Below the pieces are notes generated by a model. It saw nothing but the letters and a program-made list of their open reading frames with translations, was not told the DNA's origin and ran no database searches. The position numbers and the translations under genes were made by a program. Shown piece by piece: positions 58,873 to 64,000 of a DNA stretch of 64,000 bases (positions are counted from its first letter, which is position 1; each line of letters begins with the position of its first letter). The stretch lies in the NCBI RefSeq assembly GCF_003171515.1, contig NC_089399.1:2790001-2854000 (forward strand), read 5' to 3'. The DNA comes from Pyrenophora tritici-repentis (taxonomy: Eukaryota > Ascomycota > Dothideomycetes > Pleosporales > Pleosporaceae).

Positions 58873-59656
58873 CTACTTTTTCTCATCCTCCTTGGCCGAA
58901 ATCTCCCTCTTTTCCAATATCTTATCCACGATACCAAATTCGACTGCCTCTTGCGCATCCATGTAGTAGTCGCGTTCCATATATTTCTCAATCTCCTCCA
59001 GCGACCGTTTCGTTGTGAGGTGCGATTGATAGATGCGGTTCAGCTTGTCCCTTATCCTCAGGATCTCCTTTGCGTGATCTGCGATGTCGCTAGCCTTGCC
59101 TCTATATCCGCCGCTCGGCTGGTGTATCATGACTCGCGCATGTGGTAGAATATACCGCTGCCCTTCGGCGCCGCCAGCGAGCAATAGTGACCCCATCGAC
59201 GCAGCAATTCCCATGCATATGGTGCTAACAGGGCTTTTGATGTAGTTCATGGTATCGTAGATGGCTAGACCAGCGCTGACGCTGCCACCGGGGCTGTTTA
59301 TATACATGGATATAGGTTTCTCTGGGTTGTCGGCTTCAAGGAAGAGCAGTTGTGCGACGGCATTAGCGGACATGAAGTCGTCGACTTCGCCATTCAGGCA
59401 AATGATACGCTCCTGGAGGAGACGGGAGAAGATGTCAGATGTTTTCCAGCCTCCGCCCTAACAAGTCAGATACTGTCTACGTAGTGAGGAGCATACAATG
59501 GCCTACAGTCGTCTCGGTCACGTAGGGTATGGGCAGTGACAGCGCCCGAGGTGCTTCTCGGTCCGGTGGCTGGAATCCGAATTGCCTTCGTAAGCCGCCA
59601 GACGGTATGATTCGCAACGTGGCTGGTCTGGTGCATCGCCGGAATAGTGTCGCCAT
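58873..59656 (-). CDS. CLPP: ATP-dependent Clp protease proteolytic subunit, mitochondrial
   Basis: Minus-strand exons 59507-59656 and 58873-59457 (intron 49 nt) encode 244 residues. ClpP forms double heptameric chambers that degrade matrix proteins with the ClpX unfoldase. The catalytic triad is complete: Ser near residue 137 ([11 protein letters not shown]), His near 162 ([11 protein letters not shown]) and Asp near 213 ([11 protein letters not shown]). The N-terminus ([20 protein letters not shown]) is Arg-rich and free of acids, a classic mitochondrial presequence, and mature protein probably starts near [10 protein letters not shown]. ClpP is found in filamentous fungi but is absent from Saccharomyces, which supports the assignment of host group. 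Confidence 0.96.
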
Positions 59657-59907
59657 AGTGTGAGGGGTGGAGGTCCTCAGACCATTCATTTGGAGAAATG
59701 AGCGTGGGCAATGTATGTTAATAGTCTCCGCTATGACAAAGACACTCAGATCAGCTGAATCTGGGCTCTGTATCCGCCTGGTAAGACGTTTTGCTTGGTG
59801 AATGTCGCGTTCCGACAGGTGCGGACACAGGTGCGGACGCGGGCATCTTGGAAGGTACCTGAATAGTCGTGACGGGGCGCCAAGCCGGAGGTCCGACGTT
59901 AGTTAAC
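59657..59907. promoter_or_regulatory. Divergent promoter of CLPP and a probable mitochondrial protein
   Basis: The 251 bases between two divergent start codons must serve both genes, each predicted to encode an organelle protein. A ggtgcggacacaggtgcggac direct repeat (about 59818-59838) is the most notable possible regulatory element. Confidence 0.5.
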
Positions 59908-61195
59908 ATGGCGAAAGTTCAGCAGCACCCATTCCTGCATATGCTACTGCGTTTCTTTTCCTTGTCTCGCCTCATGCCAAGTCAATGGACTCACCGCCTG
60001 GAGTCATGCTCAAGGCCGGCTAGAGCTTTTGTGCGCTTCCAATGCCGCTTTTCCTCGACGCATATCCCAGGTCGCATTCTGAGGGGTAACGATCTGGGTC
60101 CCACGCGCGAAGATGATCACCAGACGTTTCGCGTCCGCAAGGACGAGCAGGCCAAGCAACTGCCACTATCGCCATTTCTGGATCCAGTAGTGTTGGAGGA
60201 GAAGTCGCGCTTTATACAGCCGAAAGCAAAGCCAAGTCTGCCCAACTTCACCCCGTTCCAGAAGAGGCTATGGGAGAATCCATTCGGTATGTATATATAT
60301 GCTAGGTATCTGTACGAAGCACGACGCTGATTGCTTAGCCCACGCATTGGCAACACCTATCCGCCAGTGTCGCGCAACCCTCATTCTGCTTCCTACCACT
60401 TTCATGATGACTCTTCACGCCCGCCCGCACCCCGAAACCCAGGACCCGTGGCTCCTTCCAGTCTCGTTGACGACGGATCAGAAATACCTCGGGCCGCCGT
60501 TCCGCTTTGTCGGCAGACACCTGGTCACTGCGCATCTAGGCAAGAAGAAGGAATGGGAAAAAGCCATATATTCACGTATGGCGGAGAAGCTCAGCGCTCA
60601 CAAGCTCAAAAAAATGGTTTGGCGGGAGGACATGGCAGACTTGGTACTAGACATGCTGCAAAAGAAACTTGCAGGGAAGCTGAGCTGGAACTTTGGCTTC
60701 CCGGGGCGCCTGATACCCGTTGCAAGTCCGCGGACTGAAGACATTGAAGCCATCAAGGACGTTTCTTGTGTACTCGTATTCCGCTCGCTTCGCACACCGA
60801 TCGATGATCTTGTTGTTCAAGCCCATAACATTACAGCCGAACTAGATAAGTGGTCACGTTACTTTGCTAAGAGCTTTGCAGCAAAGCTAGATCCTCACAC
60901 TGCTCTGGAAGTCACCCACACACCGCCTCTGTGGTACTCCGGTCCTATGGTTCCCAAACTACAAACTCGCCTACAGTTTCCGGAGCTCCACTTTCCTACC
61001 ACAGTCTGGCGAGGCCAGAAGGTAGCCGTGTATAGCTTGGTCGACTTACTTGGAGAAGACAAGGCGAAAGCGATGATTGCCGGTAGCAGGTATGCAGATG
61101 AGGGCTGTGTGGTGATAAAGAGGGCGAGACACAACGTACCAGTCGAAATATTGCTCATGCAATTGCAGGCATATCTTGCCAGGCCAGGACTATGA
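59908..61195 (+). CDS. Conserved protein with mitochondrial-type N-terminus
   Basis: Exons 59908-60286 and 60339-61195 (intron 52 nt) encode 411 residues. The N-terminus after MAKVQQHPFLHMLLRFFSLS is rich in Arg, Ser and Phe and lacks acids (RPARAFVRFQCRFSST), consistent with import into mitochondria. The protein then holds FTPFQKRLWENPFAHALATP and RQCRATLILLPTTFM, a block I associate with conserved fungal proteins of unknown function, and a mixed alpha/beta region ending VPVEILLMQLQAYLARPGL. No catalytic motif is evident. The divergent arrangement with CLPP suggests, but does not prove, an organelle role; a mitochondrial ribosome or translation factor is one possibility. Confidence 0.75.
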
Positions 61196-61286
61196 TCACT
61201 CGGTTCCTGCTCTATCTTCAAGCCGCAGCAATGCGTGATTACACTGTTGAGCTTGGAATGATGGATAAGCCTTCTATGCGCTACAT

Positions 61287-61969
61287 TCAATGGATTCCGA
61301 AACCCTCGTTCATTGTCTTCTCCGAGTCTGATCTCGTTAATCCGAAAAAGTGCAAGTCCATCACCTCTACATACTTTTCGCAATGGTCCTTCCATACACC
61401 CTCGTGTACATACCCACACTTCTCAAAGCATCGCATGCTTGCCATATTTCCTCCCATCACACGACCCCACAGTCTGGTCACTTTCTGGCCGTTCTTCTCC
61501 CAGTTTGTAAAGGTCACTTTGTAAATGCTCTCAGTACTTCTGTCGTATATCCTTTTCCCCAGTGTGCTCGGCCAATCCAGAAACCGAGCTCGGCGGTATG
61601 CACACTGACATCCACTCCGGGCTTGAGGCCGATACCGCCAATCACGACGTCGGGGGAAGAGACTTCACAGACGACAAAGTGTTCTTGATATGGACGTACC
61701 ATATTCACCCTAATCCATGTCTCGGCGCTCTGGAGTGTGTAGGGATTTGGGAAAGAGAGGGCCATGTATTTGGTGACGAGGGGGTCGTTTGCATGCAGAG
61801 AAGTCCATGGGGCGTCCTCAAGGCACATTGGTCGAATGATAAGGCGCGATGTTGTCATGATAGGTGAGGGAAGTGTCTGATCCTTTTGTTTGTTCGTGAT
61901 CTCGAGCTGGGACTCCATGGCCGCTGGATTCACCGGGGTTGTTTGACTGGCCATGCTGGTTGTGTACAT
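61287..61969 (-). pseudogene. GNAT-family N-acetyltransferase with 1-nt frameshift
   Basis: The gene reads from an ATG at 61969 (or 61954, better context). It covers a RimJ/RimL-type acetyltransferase: TSRLIIRPMCLEDAPWTSLH, then VVIGGIGLKPG, the acetyl-CoA-binding turn FWIGRAHWGKGYTTEVLRAF, then VTRLWGRVMGGNMASMRCFEKCG and the end MNEGFGIH. Between RAFTK and TFTNWEKNG the frame breaks at a TGA (61514-61516): one base is missing compared with what would restore a continuous frame, and no intron fits. Everything else is intact across about 227 residues, so this is a very recent loss, a polymorphism or a sequence error. The usual reaction is transfer of an acetyl group to an amine; the substrate is unknown. 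Confidence 0.82.
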
Positions 61970-62381
61970 TCGTCGCAAGGGAGTCAGTCGATAGTCAAAT
62001 TATGTTTACTGGAACTACGGCTGCTTATACTCTCACGATATTGTCTGACTCACGCCTGTTGACCCAATGGCAGCGAGTGCGCGCTGCATTTATTGCGCCA
62101 CCATTACATGGGGCGAAGCAGTCGCACCTTCCTGATCTGTACGTGGTTTGACTCTTACGATAAGGCAGCTAACTCATGTCGTTGAGGGAGAGGCAGCATA
62201 ACTTCCGTAAGCAAGATATGACCAAGAGCTGAACCCACTCCGGATCAGCCATGGAGAGCCGCCAGTGAAAAGGAAGAGGGGTGACGTCGCGGGGCATGCA
62301 CTAGCGCAGCGCGCTAAAGCGCGTGTTCCCCATGGGCATGTCACCACGAGACATTCTTCCATCGCAATCAACGACGAATTC
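61970..62381. promoter_or_regulatory. Divergent promoter region of GNAT gene and ECO1
   Basis: The 412 bases between two divergent genes hold both promoters. A palindromic ctagcgcagcgcgctaaagcgcg tract near 62300-62322 is the most striking sequence, a possible binding site for a cell-cycle factor upstream of ECO1; that is inference. Confidence 0.4.
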
Positions 62382-63640
62382 ATGGCGTCCTTTGTAGCAA
62401 AGTAGGTTTATGCCCTTGCGTCTGTTTCCCAAAGCTGACAGCCCTAAGGAAAGTTGTTCGTACCTACTCGCGACAAACTAAACGCCCACTATACAATGAA
62501 GAACCGCCGACTAAGCGAAGACGCGTCGAAGATAAATCACAAAGCATCGAGACTGCAACTGTAGAATCATCGACCAATGCGCAAACCCTCAATATTTCGT
62601 CTCCCACACGCGAATTCTCTACACCACCACCATCAAGCCCGAAAGACTCGCCCGCAATCTTCTCAGACGAACCGCCACGGTCTAGTCCCCCATCGTCCCC
62701 AACGCCGCGCAGCTCTCCTCCGCGCCCTCAGAAGAGACGACCCGTGTTCTCGATTTTCAAGAAACAAGCTAAACCAAAGACACTTGCGGAACAGCCGCTA
62801 TTGGAACGAAGCGACAATGCTCAAACATCACCCAAGGCAGGACCCAAGAAGAAGCACATGGTGCAAATGCAGCTAGATCTAGCTTCAGAGACGCGGAAAA
62901 CGTGCAAAACTTGTGGAATGCAATACATACCCTCCAATGCGGAGGATGCGGCGCTACACAAGAAGTTCCACGCGATGAATCTTGGGGGTGTGGACTTCAC
63001 AAAGGCAGTTATTGAACGGTTCAGAAAAAACGAAGTATGGAGCGGCGGAGGTGGAAGCTTCATTGCTGTTGTCGGGCGCAAAGATGGGCTGGCACTGCGC
63101 AACCGGGCGGGTGACGTGCTCAAAGTTGTGACTACGGAGCTTGCAGCTGTGCCTATATCAGACGAAGAGCTCTGGAGTCAGACCAACAATGCAGCCATGG
63201 TGTCTAGTTCGGAGAGAGAAACCAAACCCGCAAAGACAGACATAGTAGCAAAAGACGAAGGCGCTTTACCCCTGTTTGATCGATTCAAAGTCTACCTGTA
63301 TTTCCAGGGCAACAAGTGCATAGGGGCATGTTTAGCAGAGCGGATATGGGAGGCCTATTCGGTCCTTGAACCAGCCGCTCCGTCTGGGCAAAGCTCCTCA
63401 ATCTCCATTAGTAACCAGTCGGCTCCGGCTATCCTAGGCATCTCCCGCATATGGACATCGAACCAGCATCGGAAGAAGGGCATTGCGACGAGGCTGCTAG
63501 ACTGCGCTAGCTCCGATTTCTTATACGGATTCAAGATTGATAAGGCCAAGGTTGCGTTCAGCCAGCCGACGGAGAGTGGAGGGAATCTGGCGCGCAAGTG
63601 GTTCAGTAGCCAAGCCGGATGGCATGTATACATGGACTAA
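62382..63640 (+). CDS. ECO1: Sister-chromatid cohesion acetyltransferase Eco1
   Basis: Exons 62382-62401 and 62449-63640 (intron 47 nt) encode 403 residues. Eco1 acetylates the Smc3 subunit of cohesin during S phase so that sister chromatids stay joined. The N-terminus MASFVAKKVVRTYSRQTKRP and a Ser/Pro-rich region to about residue 130 are typical. A C2H2-type finger has cysteines near residues 159 and 162 (TCKTCG) and histidines near 177 and 181 (LHKKFH). The acetyltransferase core includes GISRIWTSNQHRKKGIATRLL from about residue 337, which binds acetyl-CoA, and the family-specific VAFSQPTESGGNLARKWF near the end. Length is slightly above yeast Eco1 (281) because of the N-terminal extension, as usual in filamentous fungi. 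Confidence 0.94.
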
Positions 63641-64000
63641 TGCTATGATGCCCAAGGCTCCGCTGATACGAAAGCTTGTTTTGCTGGCTACTGTGAGCAA
63701 GTTGTAGCTTTCGCTGTGCTGAGATGACATGTGCCGAGTCATTGACAAAGGCTACCAGAAATTCAATAAGTCGGCGTCAGATAGCTGGCAGCGATGCGCT
63801 ATGTATTTTTCTAATGACAGTGTGCATGTCGATTGGCAGGGCAGTTCCAAGGCGCTGTAGGCGGTATAGTGGGGTCTGTTCGCTGTCCCGCGATCGCCAG
63901 CACCTGCATGTCGGGGATGGTTGACTTGCAGAGCCGACCATAAGCAGCATCATCTTTCCTGCGCTGCTCCTTTACCACCACTTTGCGCGTGCTTCTTCAT
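63641..64000. other. Terminal region of the window
   Basis: No gene is certain. On the minus strand an ATG at the very edge (63998-64000, MKKHAQSGGKGAAQER) could start a gene with an intron at about 63970, but the evidence is only a short open frame and a gtaaag donor. Confidence 0.25.

Noticed and set aside
1..64000. CRISPR array, rRNA operon or prokaryotic attachment site
   Set aside because: No regularly spaced direct repeats with unique spacers and no rRNA sequence were seen; all genes have eukaryotic introns.

Overview
This window looks like nuclear DNA of a filamentous ascomycete, most likely a dothideomycete of the Pleosporales type. Genes carry short introns (mostly 45-75 nt, GT..AG, often with a CTAAC or CTGAC branch site). 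The gene set includes mitochondrial ClpP, an RNA-dependent RNA polymerase, a Fig1 family protein, a TRP channel and Eco1. A transposon island carries damage that looks like C-to-T mutation at CpA sites. The organism is inferred; no species marker is present. Exon joins below were checked by hand for splice sites and reading frame.

Layout. 0.2-8.1 kb is housekeeping: Fig1-like membrane protein, cytosolic serine hydroxymethyltransferase, secreted or vacuolar RNase T2 (minus strand) and a four-helix membrane protein. 8.7-11.9 kb holds a MYND/DUF4470 gene with one in-frame TAG and a small J-domain-like zinc-motif gene with an unclear start. 14.2-17.7 kb holds an MFSD5-type transporter and a membrane-anchored METTL24-like methyltransferase. 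17.7-22.4 kb is nearly gene-free and contains a 128-bp hAT-type MITE. 22.4-26.9 kb holds a Yvc1-like TRP channel and a D-serine dehydratase/D-threonine aldolase family gene broken by an 8-bp tandem duplication. 28.9-36.9 kb holds two Ser-rich, largely disordered proteins. 37-41 kb is a decayed stretch with a second type of MITE and a gene full of TAG codons. 41.2-44.0 kb is a divergent pair, RPS20 and a Cue3/ASCC2-like gene.

44.9-54.3 kb is the accessory core: an interrupted tRNA-like gene, a 5.2-kb hAT transposon with a 2.1-kb pogo-type transposon nested inside it, a decayed spliced gene, about 145-bp tandem repeats, and a second nearly identical copy of the 128-bp MITE lying about 100 bp past the RdRP stop codon. 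54.4-64.0 kb returns to conserved genes: RdRP, ClpP, a probable mitochondrial protein, a GNAT acetyltransferase broken by a 1-nt shift, and Eco1.

How it fits together. The RNA-silencing polymerase borders the transposon and satellite island, so a target of silencing and one of its enzymes are neighbours. Of the in-frame stop codons seen in broken genes and transposases, almost all are TAG, and the hAT transposase has eleven TAG and no TAA or TGA before its natural end. The simplest reading is RIP-like mutation of CAG and TGG codons. Several otherwise intact genes (D-serine dehydratase type, GNAT, MYND) each have a single disabling change, which suggests recent loss or assembly errors.
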